A stretch of DNA of 64,000 nt from Incurvaria masculella (lineage: Eukaryota; Arthropoda; Insecta; Lepidoptera; Incurvariidae): positions 6,827,501 to 6,891,500 of the forward strand of contig OX335659.1 in NCBI GenBank assembly GCA_946894095.1, read 5' to 3'. The notes under the pieces were generated by a model. The model saw nothing but the letters and a program-made list of their open reading frames with translations, searched no databases and had not been told where the DNA came from. This document shows, in pieces, positions 54,732-64,000 of the stretch. How positions within the stretch are numbered: position 1 is the stretch's first letter; each line of letters opens with the position of its first letter. A program made the translations under genes and the position numbers.

Positions 54732-57700
54732 CTAGTCATTGGTAACGTTGAATAAGCACCATTGCTGAATAATGGAGCAGCAATGCAGTATGTTCTGATT
54801 ATCTTCAATATCTTTAGGAGCCGGACTCTTCATCTGCGAATCCTTCCATTTCTTTGCGGCCTTAATCCTCTCCTGCGGACAATCATTGGGTCAGATACCT
54901 ATAAAACTAAATTTGGAATTGCTGCAATGCATATATCACAAAGAGTGGTTGGTAAATTTGCAGTTACTATTATTATAGCTTCATACAATGTTTTCCCTCA
55001 GTCCAGAAAAAGGAGCATAAACTTGATGCTTGGTAGAAATCAACTAATGTAAGAGAATTGAATAAGTACCTCCAATCGTTTGGCTATAACCGTTGAACGG
55101 TATTTCCCTGCACTTTCTTGATCAAGTTTTACTTGCTCTTCAGTCGTTGAATACCTTAAAAATAAAAATGTGCCTTATTTATATCTACCCTGGAAACTTA
55201 CTCCATAACCTCTGCTTATAACGATTGCTGATAGCAGTTCGCACAATAATAAATTGCAACTAAATATGTCAACATACTTGTCGAAGATGAGCCGATGAGC
55301 TAAGTAGTGGATTGGGTTATTTGGTTGCAGCTTGGCAACGGCGTACAGAGCCTTAGGAAGGTAAGGTCCCAGATTTTCCCACAAGTAGTTTACATCTTCA
55401 AGGCTTAAAGTACCTGATGAATCAAAAAAAAAGTAAAAAGTTTTTTGCAGATTGATAAGATCACTTAGTGAATAAGATTAAAGAACTCATCGCTAATGAT
55501 GAAGACAAAGTTTTGTGATTCTGCCAGGAATCCCAATTTGCGGGACTCTCTTAATAAACGAATAAATACAAAGGAAATTTCTTGATTCCAATCCGTAGCA
55601 ATAGCGCAGCAAACAAAATTTAGTCACCTCTGCTGCTTTGCAACTTGGGCAAGTTTTCATCCACAATTGCATCAACGAAACCATCAAAATCTCACTCTCT
55701 TTTTGTGAGCAAAACATGTGAGGTATTATTTCTACCAAATATATGGTTACAGAGAACCAAGCCGGGTCAAGAACATAACGATGAACCCTTACGTTCCATA
55801 GAGACTTGGGTGATGTCAGGCAGACGTGCAACATCATCAGCATCCTTGAGTAGCCGTGCGCAAATATTCCGATCTGTGTGCTCGCAGTCCCCGACTGTCC
55901 GCTCCATGGCATCCCATTCCTCCAGCCGGTAGCGGCTGCTACCCTCTGCTCGCTCATACAATTTCTGGCCACACACTTCTGTGAAGCGGCCATTATTGTC
56001 ATACCAACATTTGTTTGGTCGGTTAATCTGAGAAACAATATTGTGGGTTCAAAGTAAAGAAGAGGAGATTAATTGTGACAGATTATTATCGTGACGTAAA
56101 TTTTCTGTTTATGTCCATTGCGAGTAAGCACATCACCACAAGTGAATAGAGGAAGAGCGAAGAGAAATGAATCCAAAGGTCGCAGGTTCAAGTCCTGCTT
56201 CCGACGAATGTCACGACCAATATTTTTTCAGATTATTTCCAAAATCTGATTACAATGCTTCAAATGTAGATGTCGCTGAAACTCAAATTAATGAGATAAC
56301 GGTAATGTCTTATCCATTAAGGATGTTCCGACCCATACAATGTTTTCTTTACACAGAACGCAAAAAGTATTGCACTTTAAGGCACGAATTCGTCAAAAAT
56401 ATTAAATATAGCCATAGTAGTTGCAGCGGAAACATATTCACAATTTCAGGTTTAATTGTTTAGTTGTAATTGCCGATTAGAAGTTTTACACCGTTAAACG
56501 GCGCTGTTGAATAAAAATCGTATTTAAATAAATAGTAACAAAACCAATAATCCTGAAATTGTGAAATTGTTTTCGCTGCAAGTAATATGACTATATTAAA
56601 CTTTTATTATTAATTCGTGGCTTAAAGTGCAATACTTTTTGCATTATGTGTGCAAACAACTTAATATGGGTCGGAACAGCCTTAAATACATAAAATTATG
56701 AAATGAATAATTGTTCATGTTTTCCATCCATGGATTACACTGGCGTAAAATGTGAGAAAATATGTGACGTAATTTGATGAATTCTGCACCAATCAGGATG
56801 TCAAAATGCAGATGTTATGAAATGCTTCTGATTCGCAATTCATTGAATTGCCTCACATTTTACTCCGGTCTGACCTCCCGCAAAATCTAAAGACCCGAAT
56901 ATATGACCAGTGCGTCCTCCCGGTTATGACGTACGGATGTGAAACGTGGACTCTGACGGTCGCCATTGTCCAAAGGTTAAAAGTTGCCCAGCGAGCAATG
57001 GAGCGAGCCATGCTGGGAATATCGCTACGGGATATGGTGCGTAACGAGGCAATCCGCCGACGTACCAAAGTAGTCGATATTGGACACCGGGTGGCTAAGC
57101 TCAAATGGCAGTGGGCTGGTCACGTCAGCCGAAGAGACGACAACCGTTGGAGTAACCGTGTCCTGCACTGGCGGCCGTGGACAGGAAAACGGAGTGTGGG
57201 AAGACCACCCGCCAGGTGGGACGACGACATCAAGTGCGTCGGCGGAAAGCAGTGGTTCCGTACCGCTGAAGGCCGGGAGGACTGGAGAAAAATTGGAGAG
57301 GCGTATGTCCAGCAGTGGACGCAAACACACTGACTGACTGACTGACTGTTTTGTATAGCCGTGCTCACATACAGGAAAGGTCCTGGCATGGCACATACTT
57401 CCCCCAGGAATGTTGTGTGTTAGGGTTAAAATCACGATAAGAACTGTTAACTTAGCTAACTATACTGAACCATTTCCATCATGCTTCACACACCTATGAC
57501 ATCAAAATATTAATGTACATCTATTTTATTATATTTTATAAGAAACCTTACAGCTAACCTTGATTATTATTATTTTTAAGCCAATGACAAAGTTTACAAA
57601 ATTCTGAAATGTATTACAACTTTATGATATTTAACTGGCAACATTCCACAACCATGTGTATGATATGGTGTGTGTGCGGATGTGGTGAGGGTGTGTGTGC

Positions 57701-60700
57701 AATGTGTTAACTTATGTGTAATATGATATAATATAATATGTTTCTTGAGTGTGTGCACTACCCGCCAGTGTATTAGGCGCCAACCATCGAGTCGGCCGAG
57801 CTTGACAACCTTTCCAATTCGATCCTTGTATTTATAGATCTTATTTTGTTTCATGTACCTTCTCGAATTTACCATCACGAGTCAAGCAAAACAGATCTTT
57901 TCCATTATTTTTGACGTATATTTGTCGCCCATATTCATCCAAATAGTATTCACCAATGATGTCAGAATACATCACTCTTGTGTTTCCTGAAGAATAAAAT
58001 GGTAATATAATAATTTTATACGAACAATACTTACTAAAAGTTCAACAAGAGGTGGCATCCCTCTACGGTCCGAGTGCGCTGTATGCATATAAAGTGCAAA
58101 GGTCTCTCGCATACATCTTTCGTGCTACAAAGTATGGAATGCGGTTAAGAAAAACCAGCTGATATGGCATTTGTTGCTTTGTCATATATTCTCAAATTCT
58201 ATAAAAATAAAGGTTTCTCAATTTTTTTTACTCACCTTTAACAGAGATCCAAGTGATCAGGGACCTAAAGGCCTCCTCCTTTTTACAGTTGAAGCCATCC
58301 AACTGTTTCTCATACTCTTTAATAAATTCTTCCCATTTCTCATCTATAGACCTGATCGCTGAGTTCTTGACTGCTTCGGCTAAAGGACCATGTTGACAGT
58401 GGCAGTCTAATGTTCGAAGTCTGTAGTTTGGAATTTAATTTTATATTAACAAATCAATTTCAACAGATATATCTCGTCTCTTCGGTTCATGGGGGTAATT
58501 TATAAATTAAGCAGTGATGTGATCTTTTTTTGTGTTTTTTATGTGATTCCTGCACAGTTTTACCACACAATTTGGACAATTGCCACACAATTGGGCAATG
58601 CATAGGACACCACTTTGGTTGCTCCATTTATTTTGTTTAGAAGGGCAATCAGAAGTGTTTATGTCACAACATCTGCTACTGAATAGAATATTTGACATCG
58701 ACTTGACACTGATTGGTGCAGAATTGATCGAATTCCCTCACCTATTTTCCCACCTAACATATTTTTTTGTTGACTCCTTGTAAGCGATGGCCACACTACG
58801 TGGCGAGTCTGCGACATTTAATCATACTGATGTTTTTTCTTTGTTTGTGTATGGATGGATATGTATGAATATAAGAATTCAGGAAGTAGAACTAAATTGA
58901 ATGTATATTGATCCCTACTATATATCTCTGTATTTTTGCATGTTATGAAAGATAAACCAATTCTAACTATGCATTTAACAAAACAAAAAATGCCATTCTC
59001 GTAATCAGAGTCAATGCATAAATATACTTTACAGCTGATATCGGCCAAATCACAGTAAACAGGTTGATGTCAACATGATTTCTAGAAAATGAAGCTTTGT
59101 AAAACTACTATAAGTATATACATACTAAGCGAACTCTTCCGATGGTGGCTAGTTGGACTTGAAAGCGATCTAAAGAACCTGAAACTTTGACCTTTTTTTG
59201 ATCATCTAAAAGCAAAAAAGTTTATCACAAACGTGATAATCCTTGCATAACCATTTCTTTCGCAGGAGCTTTGCTTCTGCTCCACCCCTTGCAAAATCCT
59301 GGACCCTTGCTGTCTTGAATCGCTGCGGTCAGTCTACCATGGGAGCAATATCAGCTCACAGTGCTGTCTTTCACCTCACTACCGGCTAGTACGGTTGTTT
59401 ACCCTGAAACCTATACATCGGAAATAGAGATAAATTCGAGATCTCATTCCGTGATATTATCATCAACAATGGAGTAAGATGGACTTGGAATTTTTTATCT
59501 ATCCAGTGTGTACATTTGAAAGTAAACGACCGTACATCAGAACCAACTTTGCACCTTTGGTCTTCGTATAACTTCCGCGTCTTCTCCTTCATGTCTTTGA
59601 TAGTTTGACAAGTATTCTCGGCCCACTGTATGGTGCTGACAATTTTATCCAAAGATTGCAAGCAAGTTTCAAAATATAATTTTGAACTTTTCAATTTCTC
59701 AATGCTTGAAGATGCGATATTTTGATGATTCTGCAACATTTTTTCTTCTTTTTTGATAGAAGTATCAAGCTGAAGGAAAACAGATGGAAAAATGTGTTAT
59801 AATGTTCGATTGAAGTATAATAAGAAGATTTAAGGGTGATAAATATAAGCCTTAAAAAAGTCGAAAATATCTATACAGGCTATTTTATAAATACCTGCCC
59901 TAAAGTGGTCTACCGAAAACAAATCAACTTCCTTGATTCAAAACATTAAAATAAAAAAATAAAACAAATTAATTTCTCTTAAGGATGTTCCGACCCATAC
60001 AATGTTTTTTTTACACAGAACGTAAAAAGAATTGCACTTTAAGGCACAAATTCTTCAAAAATATTAAATATAGCCATAGTAGTTGCAGCGAAAACATATT
60101 CACAATTTCAGGTTTAATGGTTTCGTTGTAATTGCTGATTAGAAGTTTTACACCGTTAGATGGTGCTGTTAAATTAAAATCGTATTTAATTAAATTGTAA
60201 CAAAACCAATAATCCTGAAATTGTGAAATTATTTTCGGTGTAAGTAATATGACTATATTAAACTTTTATTATTAATTCGTGGCTTAAAGTGCAATACTTT
60301 TTGTGTTATGTGTGCAAACAACTTTATATGGGTCGGAACAGCCTTAAAACAGTTTGGAAACATTCACAAAACAAACATTTGTACAGCACAGCATACTGAT
60401 CTCAAACTTTGGATATTTATGGTGAAATCTTAATATTATTTATTTCTCCCAAACGAGAAAGATTTGTTGATTGTTTTTTGTTTTATGTTACTTCATTTTA
60501 TGTTATCTACTAAAGGGTTCGCAGGTATCTTTTAAATTATCCAGTATATTTTTAACGGACTGTAAAATGGAGGTTATCAATTTGACCCGTATGGATGACT
60601 TTATTTCGCCTTGACTGATTTGCATTAATCAAAGGAACTCCCTGCTGAACACAATGAAAATAGTAACGATCTGATAACAGCACAGTGATAATAGTATCTT

Positions 60701-62778
60701 AATGTAACTAAAATTCGTTAACTTATTACAGTAAGGAGTCGTACCCATAGACGTGACCGATTTAGGGGGTTCACAAAATACCACAGTAAGTTACAAGGAG
60801 GGGGGGGGGGTTGTTAGTGCTAAGTTACGTAGTATTCTTGCAGTCAATATTTGTCATAAATGCTAAAATAAAAATCATGAATACTACATATACTTGTGAG
60901 CTCACTTTTCATTTACTGCCGATTCACTTCCTAGTACCGTTCACATCACACTAAGATCTGAAATATAGATGAAATAGGCCAAAAATAGCTATATATATGT
61001 CTATAAAGGAATTGCTATTTTATATTATTTAACATACTACATGAAAATGGAGCATCAAATCAATCTGAGCAAATACTGGAAAGACATTTCAGGGATGAGG
61101 TCTGAGCAAATACAACGTTAAATCACAAAGGGGGAGGGGGTCATAAGGTTGTAAAATCGGTCACTTCGCAACAGTCAAGACCTATTTATAAACTAGTGAG
61201 TTTGGAGAGACACCTGAATGTCGTAACCATTGAAAAGCATTTAAAATATTAACTTTTTGCCAGATCTAACCACACACCCTACTTTTGCACGCTCAGCCTA
61301 TACAATGCAACATTTACTACATAATGAAATTTCTGCCAATAAAGTGAACCCGTTAGAGGAACCTCGCTGATCTCGAGTCTCTCGGGAAAGTCACTTCTGC
61401 TGCAAAGAACCCGCGCCTTCCGTTTCTCGTAGAGCTGTAGTCTCAAGAGACTGACGTTATCAAGTTGTTCCCTCATCATCTTCTTTAAATTGTGTTTCTG
61501 AATGTTGAGGTTTTCTTGTAGGCTTGCACGGATGTCACTGACCTGTTAAATTTATGATTTGAGAATTGTGTGTTGGCGCAGGGAGGGGATTGGTGAGAGG
61601 GGTTGGGAATTGAGGGGGGGTTAATTCGGGGGCACCCTCATGGAAGGGGAGGGGGACACCCAAAAGTATTCCTGCAAAAAAATATTTTTAGGCATAGTTC
61701 CTTAGACCCCCACCTACCAGTTCCAGCTACCAGCAATTATCTTCTAAATCTCACCTCAATAGGCACCTGCATGAAGTAAACTAATAAGGGAATTTATAAA
61801 TCACTATGTATACTAGGTGTACTTAATGAAGAAAAAAATGTAAGAATACCAGATAGAGTCCTTGCGGAAAGAGAACTGGCGTGGCGTACAATGGAACTAA
61901 CATTAAGATTTTTACATGGCAACCCAACCCAGCCATCTGAAGGCCTGAGAATCTGAAAATATTATATTCTAACACAGCCTCGAAATATCAAATTGTTACC
62001 CAGCCTCAAAATATCAAATTGTTACAGTCATACTATAATGACGTGCCAGTGTTGTCAACAGGACAAATACGGTAAATGTGCACGTGTGCGCCCTCAACTC
62101 TTACGACGGTTCTCTTTCTGCACGGACTCTAGTGTCTCAGTCATTCTAATATTGCAATGAAGTGAGTCATAAACTTTAACAATAACTTACACTTTTGTAT
62201 AATATCCTGCTGATATGAAATGATGTTAATTCTATAAGTTCATCCAGGTAAGATAATGTTTTGCTAAAGTGGTCGTTTACAAAACACTGAAAGATATCTA
62301 TCCTTTCAAACTTATCTACTTGTTCTTTTATATCATCCAACTTTTTTAAAAAATATCGAAATTTTCCCTCGAATTCTTCCTGAATCGCTCTAAACCCATC
62401 ATATTTCATTTCTTCTAGGGCATCATTGAATTTGTCATGTTTAATTGTGTGTATGGTCCTGGTTTCGTTAATGTACTCGATAAAATCTTTTTTGTCAATA
62501 TCCATGTTAGTCGGGCCCATGGAATGGATTCGTTTTGCAGCATGTTCAATGTACGTCATGTATCCAGTCAATAGACACTTTAAATTCCAATAGTATTGGT
62601 CATGGCCGCCGTCCATACTTCTAGCAGCGAGGAGTTCTCTCACGAACACGAGGATGGGTCTGGTGATATCACCGGTAAACACCTCCACTCTGGTAAGTTC
62701 AAATTCTCGGAGAACTACTAAAAACGTTACATTATATTCCAACCGCCAGCAATCCGGGTGATATTCCATTGCTTCCAT
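54732..62778 (-). CDS. Dpy-30-motif protein with long helical N-terminal half (probable axonemal/scaffold protein)
   Basis: Minus-strand exons with matching phases: 62778-62191, 61542-61363, 59769-59403, 59205-59126 (405 codons); then 58420-58236, 57986-57859, 56027-55787, 55413-55278, 55154-55070, 54872-54732 (304 residues to the TAG). The first block ends in phase 0 and 58420 needs two upstream bases, so one exon of 3n+2 nt between about 58430 and 59125 is missing from my model. The N-terminal half is helical and charged. The C-terminal half has beta-hairpin Y/F-x-D-x-x-G-R-type repeats (from 57986 to 56027) and then a Dpy-30 motif. Dpy-30 motifs dock on AKAP-like amphipathic helices in radial-spoke and chromatin complexes (family knowledge). 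I do not recognise a named orthologue. Joining both halves into one gene is inferred from strand and proximity. Confidence 0.72.
55278..55413 (-). other. Dpy-30 motif exon
   Basis: Encodes L-E-D-V-N-Y-L-W-E-N-L-G-P-Y-L, then A-L-Y-A-V-A-K-L-Q and P-N-N-P-I-H-Y-L-A-H-R-L. The P-x-x-Y-L-A-x-x-L core after two helices is the Dpy-30 signature (X-type helix pair that dimerises). Flanked by GATTCATCAG acceptor and AA|GTATGT donor. Confidence 0.88.
56317..56685. mobile_element. TTAA-flanked MITE, family B, copy 1
   Basis: TTAA at both ends (56317-56320, 56682-56685) with terminal repeats GGATGTTCCGACCCATA / TATGGGTCGGAACAGCC. Internally it has CACTTTAAGGCACGAATTCG and its inverse CGTGGCTTAAAGTGCAATAC, and CTGAAATTGTGAA versus TTCACAATTTCAG, so the element folds on itself. 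Non-coding; lies in the Dpy-30-motif gene intron. Confidence 0.88.
56855..57350 (+). mobile_element. RTE-like LINE 3' fragment with TGAC tail
   Basis: A 159-codon frame ends at TGA 57331-57333. It carries the C-terminal block common to RTE-type reverse transcriptases: P-V-M-T-Y-G-C-E-T-W-T-L-T, Q-R-A-M-E-R-A-M-L-G-I-S-L-R-D, R-R-T-K-V-V-D-I, W-Q-W-A-G-H-V-S-R-R and G-R-P-P-A-R-W. The tail is TGACTGACTGACTG. The longest copy of this family in the window; catalytic palm missing, so 5'-truncated and dead. Confidence 0.85.
57350..57465 (+). mobile_element. SINE 3' fragment
   Basis: TTGTATAGCCGTGCTCACAT...GGTCCTGGCATGGCACATAC...GTTGTGTGTTAGGG, matching the 3' half of the SINE body, directly abutting the LINE tail. 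Confidence 0.55.
59979..60347. mobile_element. TTAA-flanked MITE, family B, copy 2
   Basis: TTAA at 59979-59982 and 60344-60347; same ends, orientation and length (361 bp between TTAAs) as copy 1, with few differences. Intron of the same gene. Confidence 0.88.
60535..60617 (-). other. Possible extra or skipped exon of the Dpy-30-motif gene
   Basis: After an ATCAG acceptor, a minus-strand frame reads about 35 helical residues (…I-K-S-S-I-R-V-K-L…I-L-D-N-L-K-D-T-C-E-P-F) and ends near a weak donor TTTA|GTAGAT. The phases do not fit between the flanking exons, which join directly without it. It may be an alternative exon, a decayed exon or chance. Confidence 0.25.
62191..62778 (-). other. First coding exon of the Dpy-30-motif gene
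   Basis: A 196-codon open stretch starting M-E-A-M-E-Y-H-P-D-C-W and ending I-L-Y-K-S at an excellent donor (AGT|GTAAGT). It is rich in amphipathic helix and has no signal peptide. In-frame sequence upstream is open back to a TAA about 45 nt before the ATG, with no earlier ATG, which supports this start. Confidence 0.75.
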
Positions 62779-62849
62779 TGTAGATATTAAATAATTCCGA
62801 TTAAATTCAGATTATCCCTGATTTACCATTTATTTATACCAAAATTTAG

Positions 62850-63380
62850 GCTGACTGAACAATGTACAATTTGAAATAGCCGCTTCATGGCCGCTTCTTG
62901 TTCTGACACTTTTGACATTTCTTTTTCAGGTGGTCTACTCGGGAAGCAAACACGAGAAGTTCTCGTATGAGAGACTTTCAAACCCACTTATAATACAAGT
63001 GGGTGGACTAACTTTAATCCGCCGCACTAAACCGATTTTTTTATGGATAGTCCGCTGCTAATCTCGTACTAAGTTTTGACAGGTGCTCTTTGAATACGAC
63101 TGCATGTAGAAAAAATATAACTACCTTTTTTCTATGTAGCGGATGACAGCTCGCAATCGACTCACCGACGGAAGTGTAATTCGAGAGTGACATACCTTGC
63201 ACTCGTGAAACGAACACGGGTTGAATTCACTGATGAAAGTGAAGCCTTTACTATCGAATTCGTATTCAGAGTGCACTGTCAACTATTTATACGGGATATC
63301 ATCCGACTAACCATAAATAATGTGACTTTAGTAAGGACATAATCCACGTATTAAATTTAGTCCGCCCACTCTGAATACTG
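62850..63380. other. Upstream flank of the Dpy-30-motif gene
   Basis: Contains the presumed promoter of the minus-strand gene. I see no clear core element. From about 63000 onward, strings such as CTCGTA and GAATTCGTATTC suggest repeats. Confidence 0.35.
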
Positions 63381-63384
63381 GTGT

Positions 63385-64000
63385 TAGCTTTAACCAGAGC
63401 CGTTTAGCCGCCAATTTAGGTGACAACTAGGACTCGTTGTCACCTAAATTGGCGGCTAAACCGATCGACTGGCGTTTTAAAATGTATTGAGAATTGAGGA
63501 GCGTGCGCAGTGGGCGATTAACTAAGTGGTCGAACTAACATTTGCGAGTCCGAGATTGATTTGACAGCTTACTCACCGTGGGCGAAAATACGTCGACCTC
63601 GCCGTTTACGCCGACTCCGCGTTTTTATACAAATTGGAAGGTAGAGTTTTGACAGCTTTGACAGCTTGAAGAAGTAAGACCACAGAATAAGTAGTAATCA
63701 TTTGTATACCCTTAGTTTACATTGGTATATTCGAAGTGATGTTTTTACGTAACTTCGAAGTTACGTAAACGCCGATTTAGGTGAGAACTCAGATTAACCA
63801 CTCTGAGCCGGTAGTCTAAGTTGTCACCTAAATTGGCGTTACGGCAAACCGATCGACTGGCGTTTTCAAATGTATGGAGAAATTGAAGAGCGCGCGCAGC
63901 GGGCGTTAAGCGAACTAACATTTGCGAGTCCGAGCTTGATTTGACAGCTTACTCAACGTTGCCGTTTACGTCGACTCCGCGTTTTCATACAAATCGGAAG
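63385..64000. repeat. Hairpin-forming repeats, two tandem copies, running off the right edge
   Basis: GCCGCCAATTTAGGTGACAAC...GTTGTCACCTAAATTGGCGGC at 63409-63460 is a ~21-bp-arm hairpin. It is followed by ACCGATCGACTGGCGTTTT. The block recurs at about 63768-63870 (CGCCGATTTAGGTGAGAAC...GTTGTCACCTAAATTGGCG, then ACCGATCGACTGGCGTTTT), and GCGAACTAACATTTGCGAGTCC follows both. The period is about 390 bp. Confidence 0.75.

Larger units (their letters stand above)
55787..57986 (-). other. Y-x-D-x-x-G repeat region (exons 57986-57859 and 56027-55787)
   Basis: Two exons read as successive short hairpin-like units: E-Y-Y-L-D-E-Y-G-R-Q-I-Y, K-N-N-G-K-D-L-F-C-L, T-R-D-G-K-F-E-K and C-W-Y-D-N-N-G-R-F-T-E. 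They are followed by an acidic helical stretch ending near D-I-T-Q-V-S-M-E-R-K. The intervening intron (56028-57858) holds a TTAA MITE, an RTE LINE tail and SINE pieces. Confidence 0.75.

Noticed and set aside
58507..58740. Minus-strand Cys-rich frame (…C-C-D-I-N-T-S-D-C-P-S-K...C-I-A-Q-L-C-G-N-C) between exons of the Dpy-30-motif gene, as the missing exon
   Set aside because: It has no acceptor/donor pair that restores the required phase, and ends in a stop. Cysteine spacing resembles no known finger. Left as chance or a repeat piece.

Overview
This is eukaryotic nuclear DNA, most likely from a moth or butterfly. The genes are split by GT-AG introns, and the rest is AT-rich and crowded with interspersed repeats. 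These include a repeat with a GGAC-rich core and GGTTCCGTAC/GTACGGAACC ends, RTE-like and CR1-like LINE tails, a mariner-type transposon, TTAA-flanked MITEs and Pol III-type SINEs. The lepidopteran assignment rests on this repeat spectrum and on the protein families, not on a database search. No bacterial, CRISPR or rRNA-operon content is present.

Three intact genes occupy about 20.7-62.8 kb. On the minus strand, 25948 to 20712, is a four-exon, 835-residue sororin/Dalmatian-type cohesin regulator. It has the sororin C-terminal signature and an FGF (Pds5/Wapl-type) motif. Divergent from it, about 1.07 kb away, is a 20-coding-exon chromokinesin KIF4 (Drosophila Klp3A family) on the plus strand, 27018 to 53349. 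Its 1156 residues comprise a complete motor domain, a long coiled coil and a C-terminal cysteine-rich domain. Converging on its 3' end is a minus-strand gene, 62778 to 54732, with a long helical N-terminal half, a run of Y-x-D-x-x-G-R-like beta-hairpin repeats and a C-terminal Dpy-30 dimerisation motif. The Dpy-30 motif suggests an axonemal or scaffold protein. One internal exon of this gene is unresolved.

The first 20 kb has no convincing complete gene. It holds a 550-bp foldback at the left edge, several MITEs, GC-rich islands, a 228-bp tandem array derived from a dispersed repeat, and one orphan GC-rich minus-strand terminal exon (14997-15242). The last 1.2 kb (62.8-64 kb) holds hairpin-forming repeats that run off the window.

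The KIF4 introns are a transposon trap. Intron 8 (about 6 kb) carries a 5.0-kb inverted-repeat composite that encloses a LINE fragment. Intron 10 carries a 1.3-kb mariner with intact TIRs, a TA duplication and one frameshift. Other introns hold RTE, CR1, foldback and SINE fragments. One SINE body occurs here with two different Pol III-derived heads, one resembling 5S rRNA and one tRNA-like. The pairing of a mitotic chromokinesin and a cohesin-protection factor around one short intergenic region is the most suggestive arrangement of cellular genes.
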